Assembly (NCBI GenBank): GCA_963930645.1
Contig: OZ005653.1
Location: forward strand, 116,504,259 to 116,568,258
Length of the DNA stretch: 64,000 nucleotides
Direction of reading: 5' to 3'
Source of the DNA: Salticus scenicus
Lineage: Eukaryota; Arthropoda; Arachnida; Araneae; Salticidae
The position numbers and the translations under genes are program-made. This document shows, in pieces, positions 11,871 to 23,284 of the stretch (within the stretch, counting starts at the first letter, position 1; the number at the start of each line of letters is the position of its first letter). The notes beneath the pieces are model-generated. The model searched no databases and was not told the origin of the DNA. It saw nothing but the letters and a program-made list of their open reading frames with translations.

Positions 11871-11883
11871 GTACCTCCTCATC
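11629..11883 (+). repeat. Direct repeat copy 1 (255 bp)
   Basis: This block, from ttgtatcgcgtgtacag to the phrase taacagtacctcctcatc, recurs at 12261-12513 with only a few differences. Both contain a 25-30 nt poly(T). The spacer of 377 bp is unrelated. Either two insertions of one short element or a local duplication; no open frame. Confidence 0.9.
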
Positions 11884-12260
11884 TCTCAAAGAATTATCAT
11901 AATCCGGATAATCTCAAAATTAAAATTATGCACGTGTGGTAAAGACCATGAAATCTGTGCAAGATTTTCAGGATTTTGATTTTGTAAGAATATTTTGATA
12001 AAATTACTTTTAACTAACACCCTCAGAAACAGAACTTTTGTTGAGTAATGTAGTCATTAAAGATATATCCCTCATAATATTTTCAAATGTTTTCAAATCA
12101 TTTCTGATGTTGAAATCATCTAATTTGATTACATTTCAAAAATCTTATTCCTAAGTGTTAATTGAACTAGATTTAGATTAATTTGATTTTTTTCAGTTTT
12201 AACCAAAATAACTTTAATCCTCGTCTATGAGTGATCATTTAAAAGTTAAATTATTTGTAT

Positions 12261-12465
12261 TTGTATCGCGTGTACAGAGAAAGATATTCCTTTATCATTT
12301 CTGCTTATGCTGTTCTCTTTCAAGCTTACTGCTGCCATCTATTGGGATATAGAAGTTAATTTTAATTAGTTATTTATTCTACTCCTGCCTGTAATCTAAG
12401 CAACCTCTTTTTTACACTTTCTGGGATAATAGGAGCAATAATTTCTTATTTTCTAAAACAATAAG

Positions 12466-12500
<35 letters not shown>

Positions 12501-12513
12501 GTACCTCCTCATC
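12261..12513 (+). repeat. Direct repeat copy 2 (253 bp)
   Basis: Near-identical to 11629-11883 including gctgccatctattgggata and the terminal poly(T) plus taacagtacctcctcatc. The breakpoints are sharp on both sides (flanks differ immediately), which fits a discrete mobile unit better than a tandem duplication. Confidence 0.9.
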
Positions 12514-13557
12514 GTTAAACAATTATGGAACTAAAGGACTAAAGGATAAGTAAGTTCTCATTTTTAAGCACTTAATGAACAAAGGAACAATCAGACATAT
12601 TATTATTCTTGGAGATCAGGTGGCTACACTATTGGACACCCCTCCCAAACCAATACCAGAGCAAATTTTCCTGTCAAATCTTTCGTACTTCTAAACTCCT
12701 GGTTGGCAATACCCCCATCTTACTGAAAAAAGATAATGGGTTTCAAATGCTCTATTTAAGGAAATACAAAATTTCAAGCATATAAATTTTAGAGTCAAAA
12801 ACAAACATTGTACCTATGTTGTCCATTTCAATTCTTAAAACATGTTACAAATTGCATTTGTTCTCGTGGTGAAGACATTTTCAAACAAGCATGGGTCAAG
12901 ATATTGGCGTAAGGCCATACATTTTACATTTCATCGAAAATAAACTTTGACATTTTCTTTATGGAATAATAAAAAATAAATAGTGGGTGTCTATCTATAC
13001 ACTGTAAAAAAAAAAATGTAAAGTCACGGTATTTGACCGTATAATTTTAGGGGAAATGACCGTTTTGCTACCTAAACGGTCATAATCCGTAAATTAATAT
13101 TTTTGAAAGCATTTTAGGAAATAACCGTATAATTTTACGGGAAATGACCGTTTTGCTAGCTAAACGGTCGTAGCCCGTAAATTGATGTTTTAAAAGTATA
13201 ATTCTTTTGAATTTTTACGAGAAAAAGCTAATCTACGCAAATTGCTCTAATCTTCTATCAAACCATTTTTTTACGAGAAAATCTTTTATTTTGTTTTTGA
13301 AGAAGGGTGAGAAATTCTCACCCATTATTTTCCTCTAATGAAAATCTTGAAATAAGACTACCTCTTTAGTGCTAGTGTTTACGAATAAAAATGATTTCGA
13401 AAAATATATTTGATTTTCTTTCTCAAAAATCAGCATAGTCAGTCTTTATAGAAGAAGTAGAGAAAAAAAAAAAGGCCACTAGCCACAGAATTTCTAGAAA
13501 AAAAAGAGTTTAAAGTTTCCGTAATCTTTAAATAGTAGGGATTTCGCAATGCCCAGC

Positions 13558-13628
13558 GCTACCGTGGCGTGCTTAGTAGAGCACAAGGCTATCACCCAGA
13601 AGACCAGAGTTCGATGCTACCTGCGGGC
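13558..13628 (+). other. tRNA-like stretch (SINE head or pseudo-tRNA)
   Basis: A D-arm-like stem gtgc-ttagtaga-gcac is followed downstream by a B-box-like gagttcgatgc. The acceptor and TpsiC stems do not pair convincingly, so it is not a working tRNA; a decayed tRNA-derived SINE head is more likely. It is followed by a poly(T). Confidence 0.4.
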
Positions 13629-14261
13629 TTTTTTTTTTTCTTTTTATGTAATCTAAACTTTTATTTATACCTTACCTTATTTTATATTATTTTTACCTTA
13701 TTTTACCTTATTTTATAATTCAATTCAAATTTGAAAGTGTTAAGAAAAAATTAGTTAATTTTCTTGAATATAAAATAAATAAATTTTACAATTTGCAATA
13801 TTTATAACTTAAAAATATAATAAATTTCTATAACTTAAAAAATAAATTTTATTTTTGTTTTAACTAAAAGTAAAATGTTTTCCAATATGATAATTGACTG
13901 ACTTCTTAATTTTGTCAAAAATAGCAAATTTAGATTTTAAAATAGTCTTAAAAGAAAATATATTTTATGCATAGTTTGAACGTTGACAATATGCAATCAC
14001 TGTAAAAAATTTCTGTAAAAATAAAGCATTTTTTTAACATAAATACAACATAGGTTGCTGTATATTTTTACATCTAGTTTGTTACACAGCTAGTTTTACA
14101 TCTAGTTTGTTTTTACATCTAGTTTACATCTATCATTTGTTACTTCACATTGTACTGTAAATCGGTTTAAAAAATTTTCCAGTCTTTTTGTGCGTATGAC
14201 ACGATTTATCAACCTATCAGTTCTGATGTTGACTTTATCAGTTTTTGTAAAGAAAGATCAC

Positions 14262-14335
14262 TGTGATCCCAACGGCGCGGTTAGTAAATCGCTGGCCTTT
14301 GAAACAGGAGTTTGTGAGTTCGAATCCCGGTCTGC
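14262..14335 (+). other. Second tRNA-like stretch
   Basis: Contains an A-box-like gcgcggttagtaaatcgc and a strong B box, gagttcgaatcccgg. The middle loop ttgaaac would place GAA as an anticodon, but only about three anticodon-stem pairs form and no acceptor stem is seen. Probably a tRNA-derived relic inside the surrounding element. Confidence 0.4.
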
Positions 14336-14663
14336 TGAAGACGGTTTGCGTAGAATGAAAATTAATAAATTAGCTTTCATGCGTAAAAAAATAAATAAGT
14401 TGCTTAATGTTGTGGATTTCTCACTGCACGCATGTGTAATAATTACAAGAAATTTTTTCAAAGCATCCGAGAAACTCAAACTTTAACTTTTAAATTTACG
14501 GTCAATGCTACTTTTTTTGCAGGTTAGTTGTATGTTTCATCACAACGTAAAATTACTGGCGATACATCATTCATCGTCTAAATGCTTTTTTTTACGGGCT
14601 TTGTCTGGAATCTCTGCTGCCGGGCTTTGCCCGTAATTTTACTGCAGCATTTTTTACAGTGTA

Positions 14664-15860
14664 TTATGTTTATTTTTAATATATTTTTGAATATTTTAAC
14701 ACATACATTACGGACAGCTTGTGTATGAAGTGAAACATTTAAACCATTGAATATGAATATCATACTGAATAATTTTTACCACAAGAAAAATATAAAGCAA
14801 TTATTCATTATATTATTTTGGACGTTGAGCGATTTAATACTTATTATGAGAAATTATGTATTGCACAATATTTTGGGCATAAATGTTTTTTTCTCTTACA
14901 TTTTTATTCATAAGAATAAAGTATAGGATTTACAAAAAATTTTATCTACGGGATTTTTCCAGTTACGTACTTTTGGAGAATTCTGTAACTTGTTTTGATC
15001 GTTTTTGGAATGGTATTATAGTTAAATATTTTGGGAGACATAAAATAACTTAAAGGTAAAACTAATAATCAAAAGTCGCATTTAGATATGAATAATTAGG
15101 TTTTGTAAAGATACACTTAATTGTATACAATATTTGGTGGATATTGGTCACCACTTTCTATACAAACCTGTATGACAGGCATACACAGAAGAAATTTTAT
15201 TAGTAGTAGAGATTATTAAAACAATTTCAAATCATATTTCTATTAAATATTATTTACAAATATCTGAATTAGTGGAGAAGCCGAATACAAATTGTGAAAA
15301 AAATTAAATCTATTTACTCAATAGTTTTACCCTAAAAGTTTATTTTTATTTTTATACTTATTTATTTTTTAATTTTAAGCAAAAAGCTCCCCTTCTCATC
15401 AAAATATTTTTTTGAATAATAAAATAATTTTAAAAAATTCAGTTGACATTCCTATGCCTTTCTCTAATTTTTAATTACAGTATTATGATTTGTTTACAAG
15501 TTTTTTACCAAAAAAAAAAAAAAAAAAAAAAAAAGCAAATTTTTAATTAAATTTTTTTTAGAATAAACATATTAAATATACTTAATGTTTAAAGTTTAAA
15601 ACAGTTTTGTCATATTGATTTCTACTGAATTGTACTTTTCCGAACATCAAATAAATGTAGTAGAATCTGCGAAGTTGTCATTTTCCACATCACGAGATTT
15701 AATCTTAATGATGCATTGAATTGTACAGAATAAAACTCTACAATAAATCGTGACAACTTTATGTTTAGTCTTCTTTTAGAAAAAAAAAACTTTTATATTT
15801 TTCAGTCTTTAATTAAAAATAGCAATAACAACACTGATTTTAATTATCACTATATTAAAA
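14664..15860. other. AT-rich non-coding stretch
   Basis: No gene, terminal repeat or recognisable element was seen between the TA-flanked element and A2. It has a poly(A) at 15510-15533. Confidence 0.6.
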
Positions 15861-15863
15861 AAA

Positions 15864-16743
15864 TCTGGAGTGACTCCACTCGACTTTCCGAACATTGAGT
15901 AATTAACAGTTTTGAAGATAAAGTGAAGAAAGAGGAGTTGTTAAACAAACAAAAGAGAGAAAACCATAATAGGCTGTTTGAATATTTTTCTCCATATATT
16001 ACACGATGTTTTATTTAACGCTACTGAACTTTGAGCCGATAGATCATAATGATAAAGAATTTTTCCTTGTGTCCCTGTAAAAACCTATAAATGCTAAATT
16101 CACCAAAATACTTATAGTTAGTGGAACAGTGATTTATAATATTCATATAAATTTTCAGCTCAATTGAATAGAGCGTTTACATGCTATCGCACTTTTAAAA
16201 ATTTGGTCCCATAGGCCATAATGATAAAGAATTTTTCTTTGTGTCCCTGTAAAAACACTGTGAGTGCTAAATTCACCAAAATCTATACAATTCGTGCAAA
16301 TGTGACCTATAACATATGTACAATTTTTTTGCTTAGACTAATAAAGCGTTTAGACGCTATCACACTTTTAAAAATATGGCCCCATAGGCCATATTGATAA
16401 AGAATTTTTCCGTGTGTCCCTGTAAAAACACTATAAGTGCTACATTCACCAAAATATATAGGGTTCGTACTATAGTGACTTACAATATACGTACCAAATT
16501 TCAGCTTATTCGAACAAAGCGTTTAGACGCTAGCGTGTTCACTCACAGACATACACACACACATACACACACACACATACACACACACACACACATACAC
16601 ACATACACACACGCATACATACATCATCGTAAAAATAGTGAAAACGGACTCAGGGGACCTCGAAACGTATAGAAACATCAAAATCTCGAATTCGGATTTT
16701 TGAGATGATTATAATACTTTCCTCACTCTAGTGTTCGGAAAGT
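15864..16743 (+). mobile_element. Hairpin-ended non-autonomous element, family A copy 2 (A2)
   Basis: Starts TCTGGAGTGACTCCACTCG, continues ACTTTCCGAACA, and ends in the hairpin at 16716-16743 (ACTTTCC...GGAAAGT) followed by AAA. It is the plus-oriented sibling of A1, with three instead of five 172-bp units (gataaagaatttttc at about 16050, 16222 and 16395). A CA microsatellite lies at 16553-16612. The histidine/threonine-repeat frame at 16394-16672 is a translation of the microsatellite, not a gene. Confidence 0.75.
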
Positions 16744-16974
16744 AAAATGAAAGAATTGGCTTTATATAAATTTAATGAATTTCGGTTTTTGTCGGATTCA
16801 TGTGTTTGAAAATATTTTGAATACGATTTATATATTTATTAGTACAACGTATTTGTCTTGGTGGTCCGAAGTTAGGCAGACCGCTTTAACTAACGTAGAT
16901 CCATAATTCTAAACGTATTTGTCTACGTGTGCGTCTGTGTGTTACTTATCGGTATGTCTGTCTGTACATTTATA

Positions 16975-17691
16975 GCGGGTGCCCCATAAGTCTGTAGACA
17001 TTTCAAAAATTCTTAAAATTTGAAGAAATTAGTAGAATTAAACAGGGTTTGCGAAAAAGTTATTCCCGTGAAGGGGGATTTTTTTTAGTGAAGAAATATA
17101 TGATAGATAAAATTTTTATCCATGGAGGGACTGACTCCACCATTCATCCACTGACTATTTTAAATTAAAGACTGACGCTGTATGTCAGCAAATTACACAT
17201 TTCCGTGAAGAACTATATTTATTTGCATGCAAATATTTAGAAGCATATAAATCGTATTCTAAGTGTCCGACATCACTACAAATTACAATTTGCAAGCCAT
17301 TTACAACACCACTAACTGCAGCTTCAGTCGGCGGTTCTTACCTGAGGGAAAACAATTTCACCAATCACGCTTTATTCACCAAGTCAGCATCGCAATTAAA
17401 ACTTGATGTATGCGCAATTAGCAGGCAAAATAAGAAACATGATGTGTTATTCATAAAACCGTGTAATTTACAGGGCCCTGTTTTGCATATTTTTCGTTGG
17501 ACATCCGTGCAGCGCCCTCTATCGACAAAACCTTTAAGGTTTTTTTTTTTTTTTTTTTTTTTTCCTTTACTTAAAAAAAAATCCCCTTTCACAAGAATAA
17601 CTTTTTCGCAAACCACATTCAATTTTATCAATTCCTTCATTTTTTTTATGAATTTTAAAAATGTCTATAGACTTTACCCGGGACACCCGGT

Positions 17692-17695
<4 letters not shown>
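16975..17695. mobile_element. Mariner-like MITE with ~115-bp TIRs
   Basis: The left arm (gcgggtgccccataagtct ... gtttgcgaaaaagttattc ... ggggattttttt, 16975-17090) is inverted at 17570-17695. The end pattern CGGGTGTCCC is typical of mariner-type elements and TA precedes the left end. The right end runs into a 30-nt poly(T), so no clean target duplication is seen there. About 470 bp of non-coding interior; no transposase. Confidence 0.6.
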
Positions 17696-17724
<29 letters not shown>

Positions 17725-18344
17725 CAACTTCAGATCAAGAACTGCAACTTCAGATCAATGCACGTACAGATATTTATAAAATTGTACATTAAATTACACC
17801 TTGATATAAATTAGCATCTATAAACTTTTGGTCATATCAACGGCTATGTCGGTCTGCTGTGCTATTATTTTCCCTATTTATTAGAATTATCTCAGACTAT
17901 GTTTTATCTTCGATTGTGTATAAATAAACAAGCGTGATATGTAAAATGATTATTATGAAAACTACGCTGACTTTCCTTGGGTGTTCATAGGCTGAAATAA
18001 TATGCTTCTAATCCTCAAGTTTCACCATTTTCGAGGAAGTACTATTTCAAATTCTATTGTGTAAGTGCACCAAATTTCAAATATTAGTTGAAGTACACAA
18101 AAAAATTTTGCTGGCTAAATTTCGATATGGATCGCTAGTTTGCGCCGTTTTGCTTTGCTTTTCAGCTTTAATTTGATTTTCCAACCAATTAATATATAAA
18201 AATGATATAAAAAAATATTATAGAAATAATACATACCTATTATAGACATACTTATTACCTACATAAGTAAAATATTTATTGAAATTTTAATAAAATCAAA
18301 ATTGTATGGCATATAATAAATTTCTACGTTGCACTCGGGTTTAA

Positions 18345-18462
18345 ATCTGTTGTTGTTGTTGCTTATGTCAGACAAGATCCACGAGTTCGTTGACTGTTAG
18401 GAAGTCAAAGACCAGAACAGGATTGGTAAAGAGATCCTCCTTAGAGAGTCCCATGCATGGGT
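18345..18462 (-). repeat. Possible SINE fragment with (CAA)n tail
   Basis: On the minus strand the segment runs from catgggactctc through ggatctctttacc to cataagcaacaacaacaaca. A CAA-repeat tail after a ~100-bp body is SINE-like. No Pol III boxes could be assigned, so this is tentative. Confidence 0.25.
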
Positions 18463-18493
18463 TTAAATCTTGGGTATATATCGTCTGTTAGTC

Positions 18494-18536
<43 letters not shown>

Positions 18537-18763
18537 ATCGGTTCGCCTTTCAGTAAATTGAATTAATAACACTGAGATTAATTTCACTTCATTTTCTACG
18601 CTCCACGAGATTTATTATAAAATTACGACTAACAGGTTTAAATCTTGGGTATATATTTGCCTGTTAGTCGTAATTTTATAATAAATCTCGTGGAGCGTAG
18701 AAAATGAACCGAAATTAATCTCAGTGTTATTAATCCAATTTACTGAGAGGCGAACCGATGTTC
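18459..18763. repeat. Long inverted repeat with duplicated loop sequence
   Basis: Arms of ~104 bp (18533-18636 and 18660-18763) are inverted copies with few mismatches; landmarks are aacatcggttcgcc, acactgagatta, ctacgctccacgagattt and tacgactaacag. The 24-bp loop repeats the sequence just outside the left arm (gtttaaatcttgggtatata at 18461-18480). That arrangement suggests a template-switch or fold-back duplication of one local segment, not a classical MITE. Confidence 0.85.
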
Positions 18764-21600
18764 TAAATTTTTTATTTAACTAATAAAAAAATCAATAGTT
18801 AGTCTTGTTTGTGACACAACAGAAAACTAGAGCCATTGATGAAAGGAGAATGTGAGGAAAATTAAAAAATAGAATTATTTTTCTTTAATACAACACGAAT
18901 TTTAGACTGTATTGTGACAGAAAAGATATGTATGTTAAAAAAATACATTGGCATTGTAATTCAGAGGTTCAACGGAGGAATTTTCAACCTTTTAAGCTGA
19001 TTAGGTAGTCTCTTTTCTAAAAAAAAAAAAAAAAAAAAAAACATAATAATTGATAACACACATGAATATCGGAATTTTTAAAATGTCTTTATATCTTGCC
19101 TGACCATTAAATTATTAAAACAATAAATACTTAGACAAGTAAATTTCCTGACGTGAAATATCATAATCATAATAATAAAAATTAATAAATAAAAATATTT
19201 ATAAACATAATAAGCATAATTTACGAAATTTTTATTGACTGCAGATTATACAATAGGTGATTTTGCCAAGACTCTTGTTCAAAATTTAGTTTATAAAATT
19301 AAGAAGTATTTCTCAGTTTAAGAGGACATAACTGAATTTCTTATGAACGTTATTTACATAAATGTGTAATAAAACAAAACAATCTAATGAAGTGCCTTCC
19401 ATTTTGAATATGTAAATTTCTGTAATTTGCTAATTTATATCGACTATCTTATTGAAAATGTTTTTAATTTTAATTTTTCTTATTTATATTTAGTATACAT
19501 TTTATTTACTATCACTTACACTGTAGAGTCAAAAATGATGCAACTTAATTTAAAATTTGTTATGTATTTAGCTATGTATTCCCTCTGACGCCCTTTATCC
19601 TAGCCACAAACTTATTTCAATTCTCTATGTGATACTAAAATATTGTTAGTAAATACTTTCTTATTTATATTTCACGTCAACAATAATGCTTCCGTGATTT
19701 CTCATAAGATTTATATCAGGTTGGTAAGGAAATTCATTTTCAAAGCATTCTTATACAGAATAGTTAAATTATAAAGACCAACTGGGGAATAACCTCAATT
19801 GAAATAGTAACTCTCCACAGCCACATTGTGTTACAAATTCGCTAAAATCCGCACTGCAGATCACAATTAAAAGTCTAATCAAATAAATCTTTCTCATCAA
19901 AGACATATTTGCTGACTAATGATTGATGAAAACAACAATTGGTAACAATCCAAAATCCTACAGTAAAATTTGAAGACAGTTGTTTAATTTAGAATAATAT
20001 TAATTATCGAATGTACAATGAAATTTAATCGACTGTTTGCATGGGAATGGCAATCTAAAGAACGTTGCAATATCATTAACGAATATTGTTGGATAAATTG
20101 GTATTTCGCATTATTCTTTAGATTGTAGTTTTTCTACATATAGAGATACTCAAAATATAAATATTTTAAAATTATCTTATGGCTTCTATTGCTGTCATAT
20201 TGCTTTGATTTTGAGAATGTACAAATTGTCACTGTAATATTTTAAGAGGAAATAGTACTGAAACAGGACAACTTTTTTTTAAATACTCTTAAACGCTCTA
20301 AAACATTTTATTTTCTGAATCAAATTTCTAATAATAACAATAATATATATTTCATTAATAGTAAATGAAAATATTTTATAAAAGTAATTATTTTAATATA
20401 TATTTTAATTATCTTTCTTAATAATGTATATTATTCTTAAAGAAAAAAAAAATACGAAATATAGTCTTTTATTTTAATAAATATCCTAATGACTGAAGCA
20501 TTTTAAAAATATTTACTCTGCATTTGATTATTAGGAATAAATGGGAAACTTTCTTAATAAAGCAGAAAAAAAAAATCTAAGAAATGTATTAAGAAACATT
20601 CTTAAAAAAAGAACTGTTTTCGTACAGAAATTAATTCATTTATAACATCGTAACATCCTTTGTAATATAGCAATATTAGCATTAATGTTACGGAAATGTC
20701 CAGATATATTATTTGATATAAATAATGTTTCAATGTCTTTAAAATGATATTAATATTCAGGTTCTTTTATATAGTATGTTTCTTTTACAAAATTATATAA
20801 ATATCAATTCTAGTATATGTACAAAGATTGATAAAAAAATCTGAACACTTTAAAATCTATAGTAATACTATTTTGAAACATAATTTAATTTCTTATTTTA
20901 AACTACATAATCTTTAACAAAATTAACATTGAAAATTTAAATTAACAAAAGCGAGTTTCTCAAGAATATAGTATAAATAGCATTAATTAATGATTTGTTT
21001 ACAGTACCATGTAGTATTATGGGATGTTTGTTGGAATTGTAGGAAGTGCATTTTCAGAAACATTATCCAAGTATTCTTCCTTATCATACTGCGTTTTTAG
21101 AACATTAAATCGTGTGTATGTAATTTTGCATTATATAAAAAACTGCACAAAAGTACTTATTCTCTGCTTTCTGTTTAAACGAGAAGCTATAACATATATT
21201 TTATTAATGAGGCTTCTTTCAACAGAATTAAATCAGAAGTTATCTTAATGTAATATCACGGAGAAAATTAAAAAAAAAAAAAATCTTTAATGATGTAGAG
21301 ATAGGTACAATTGGAAATTTTTATGACTAGTAATTTATAGATTTTTTTTAATTTTCCCCAAATACTTTTTAAGTTTATAAATCATTTGCAAAAAGGAATT
21401 TAAAAAATGTTAGGTATCCATTCATAAACTTTTTGTTCTAAACATTTTTAAAAATATACTATTTTTAAAAATGAACACTTAGAACATTTTTAAAAATGAA
21501 CATATTATCTAAATATGAACATTTAGATAATAAAAATACGTCTATTTTTATTACCTAAATGTTCATATTTATAAAACTAGTTGTCATAGCGTACTCTGCT
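18764..21600. other. AT-rich non-coding stretch
   Basis: No coding region or recognised element. The 74-codon frame at 21024-21248 lacks any recognisable domain and is probably chance. A small palindrome sits at 21516-21565 (gaacatttagataataaaa with its inverse). Confidence 0.55.
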
Positions 21601-22634
21601 CAGTTCCTCATTATAAGGAAAAAAACTAGGGAGGCTTGACACACGGAGGACCCGTAGGAAGACTTGACCTATGGGTTTTTTTTCCTATGAAAGGAAAAAA
21701 TTATAGAAATTTTAATCAGTATACTAATTCGCTAATCATATAACATCATTTTGCAAAGAAAAGCATCCTTGAACTTCTTAAATATGAACTTCCAGTTCTG
21801 AGGCAAGTCAATTTCAGAAGTATATTTGTTTTAGTCTATTCTATATTTAGTTTAGTACAATTCTTTTTATCTACATATTAGTATATAGTTGTTTTATATA
21901 ATTTTAATGCAAGTTGCTAAAACATTAACAAAGCAAAGCTGCCTCGTGAGACTTGACCCAATTTAATATTTTTGTTCAATTTAATGAATTTTTATCCTAT
22001 GAATATCAAAAATATTGTAATTTCTGCCTAATGATTTGTTTTTATTTAATAAATAATATTTAGGCCTTAGTAATTATTTTTGTTTAAAAAATAACTAAAA
22101 TATTTTTAATTTTTAGGCCCAATAAATTGTTACATAACAATTAAATAAAAAGAAAAGGGGTAAGACAGTTAGCCACTGTCACATCAGAGGAGAAATAGAA
22201 GAAAGAAAGTGGCAGAAAAAAGAAAAGGGAAAAAAATGTTGACAAAAGAAAGGTAAATAATCTGGTGTGTCACTCACACGACTTTCTCTTACCCTAAAAT
22301 TTAATACTATAAATACAGGTTGGAGATTAAGAAGTAAGACAACGATGTTATGTAAACCTATGTTAAACAATTCAAATTAGGCTTCGGAAGAGTTTTATAT
22401 GATAATTAATTCAGTGTGAGGGGGGCTGCTGCCCCCCTCAACCCCCCGTTTCATTAATGCACCTAGATTTATATAAAATTTAATTTGGTTATTAAGAAAT
22501 AATTCTGTTTTTATAAAATAATTTATTAAAATTATTATTTAAAAAAAATAACATTTATGATAATGCAGACGATTTACATATTAGAGAAGTAGTATAACAC
22601 TAAATATCCAAACAAAGTCCATTTTATTTTCAAT

Positions 22635-22638
<4 letters not shown>

Positions 22639-22667
<29 letters not shown>

Positions 22668-22674
22668 TTTTTTC

Positions 22675-22706
<32 letters not shown>

Positions 22707-22707
22707 C
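22639..22707. repeat. Adjacent poly(A) and poly(T) tracts able to fold back
   Basis: About 26 A, a 13-nt spacer (gattttttcg type), then about 28 T. Together they would form a long A:T hairpin. The matching position in B2 (62282-62310) has only a single poly(A), so the T-run is specific to this copy. Confidence 0.85.
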
Positions 22708-23284
22708 GTTAAAAGTAAAAAAAAAAAATCGATAACTTTGTTTTAAATTTACGCAAATCGATGGTTCAACCATTCGTTTTAAAGGTATTGGCGAGCTCTT
22801 TTGAAAGATACCCATCATGGAAATTTACTCCTCTCGAGGGGGGACTTCCCCCCCAGGGGGGGAGGCGAAGCTCCTACATACACAAAAAAATTTTCCCAGT
22901 TGACTATCTCTATTACAAAAAATATATATTCGTTACATTTGGTTTAGTGCAATCTATAGACGTTAAAATCTACTTACCTGCAATTTCTCCCATAGACGTA
23001 ATGTATTAGAATTCTCTTGATTGTCCCTGTACACGAACCATTTGCTTGATCTTAACGAAAAGCTTACTGTAGCATCTATATATGATACACATTTAGAATA
23101 CCAAGTTTGGAATGCCTGCTACTATTTGTTCTTGAGATATGCTGAAACAGACAGACACACACACACAGACACACAGACATACACACAGACCATTTGCTAA
23201 AAACATGATTTTCGTATTCAGGGGACCTCAAAACGTGTAAATATAACAAAATCTCGCGTTCGAAAATTTGACCCAAAAACAATA

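Larger units (their letters stand above)
13000..14661. mobile_element. TA-flanked 1.66-kb non-autonomous element (CACTGTAAAAA termini)
   Basis: Starts CACTGTAAAAAA at 13000 and ends TTTTTACAGTG at 14661, with TA on both sides (12998-12999 and 14662-14663), as for Tc1/mariner insertions. The left subterminal part has two ~86-bp units, each with the hairpin accgttttgctagctaaacggt or a close variant. The right subterminal part has gccgggctttgcccg. Two tRNA-like stretches lie inside. The open frames here cross those stretches and do not look like protein. No transposase was found. Confidence 0.6.

Noticed and set aside
14262..14335. Functional tRNA-Phe (GAA)
   Set aside because: Loop gives GAA, but acceptor stem and most of the anticodon stem do not pair.
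14190..14486. 98-codon plus-strand frame
   Set aside because: It crosses a tRNA-like segment with a B box; the residues show no protein-family pattern.
16394..16672. 92-codon open frame with long histidine/threonine repeat (also the minus-strand frame 820-1101)
   Set aside because: It only translates the CA/CATA microsatellite and flanking repeat of elements A1/A2; both copies decay without codon constraint.
17444..17779. 111-codon frame with poly-Phe (and its minus-strand poly-Lys counterpart)
   Set aside because: Produced by poly(T)/poly(A) tracts inside the 16975-17695 MITE; no domain.
21024..21248. 74-codon frame as a host gene
   Set aside because: No recognised domain, no splice or promoter context, in an AT-rich region where such frames arise by chance.
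22179..22370. 63-codon minus-strand frame across the B1 5' end
   Set aside because: Spans the junction of X1 and B1, so it cannot be an ancestral gene.
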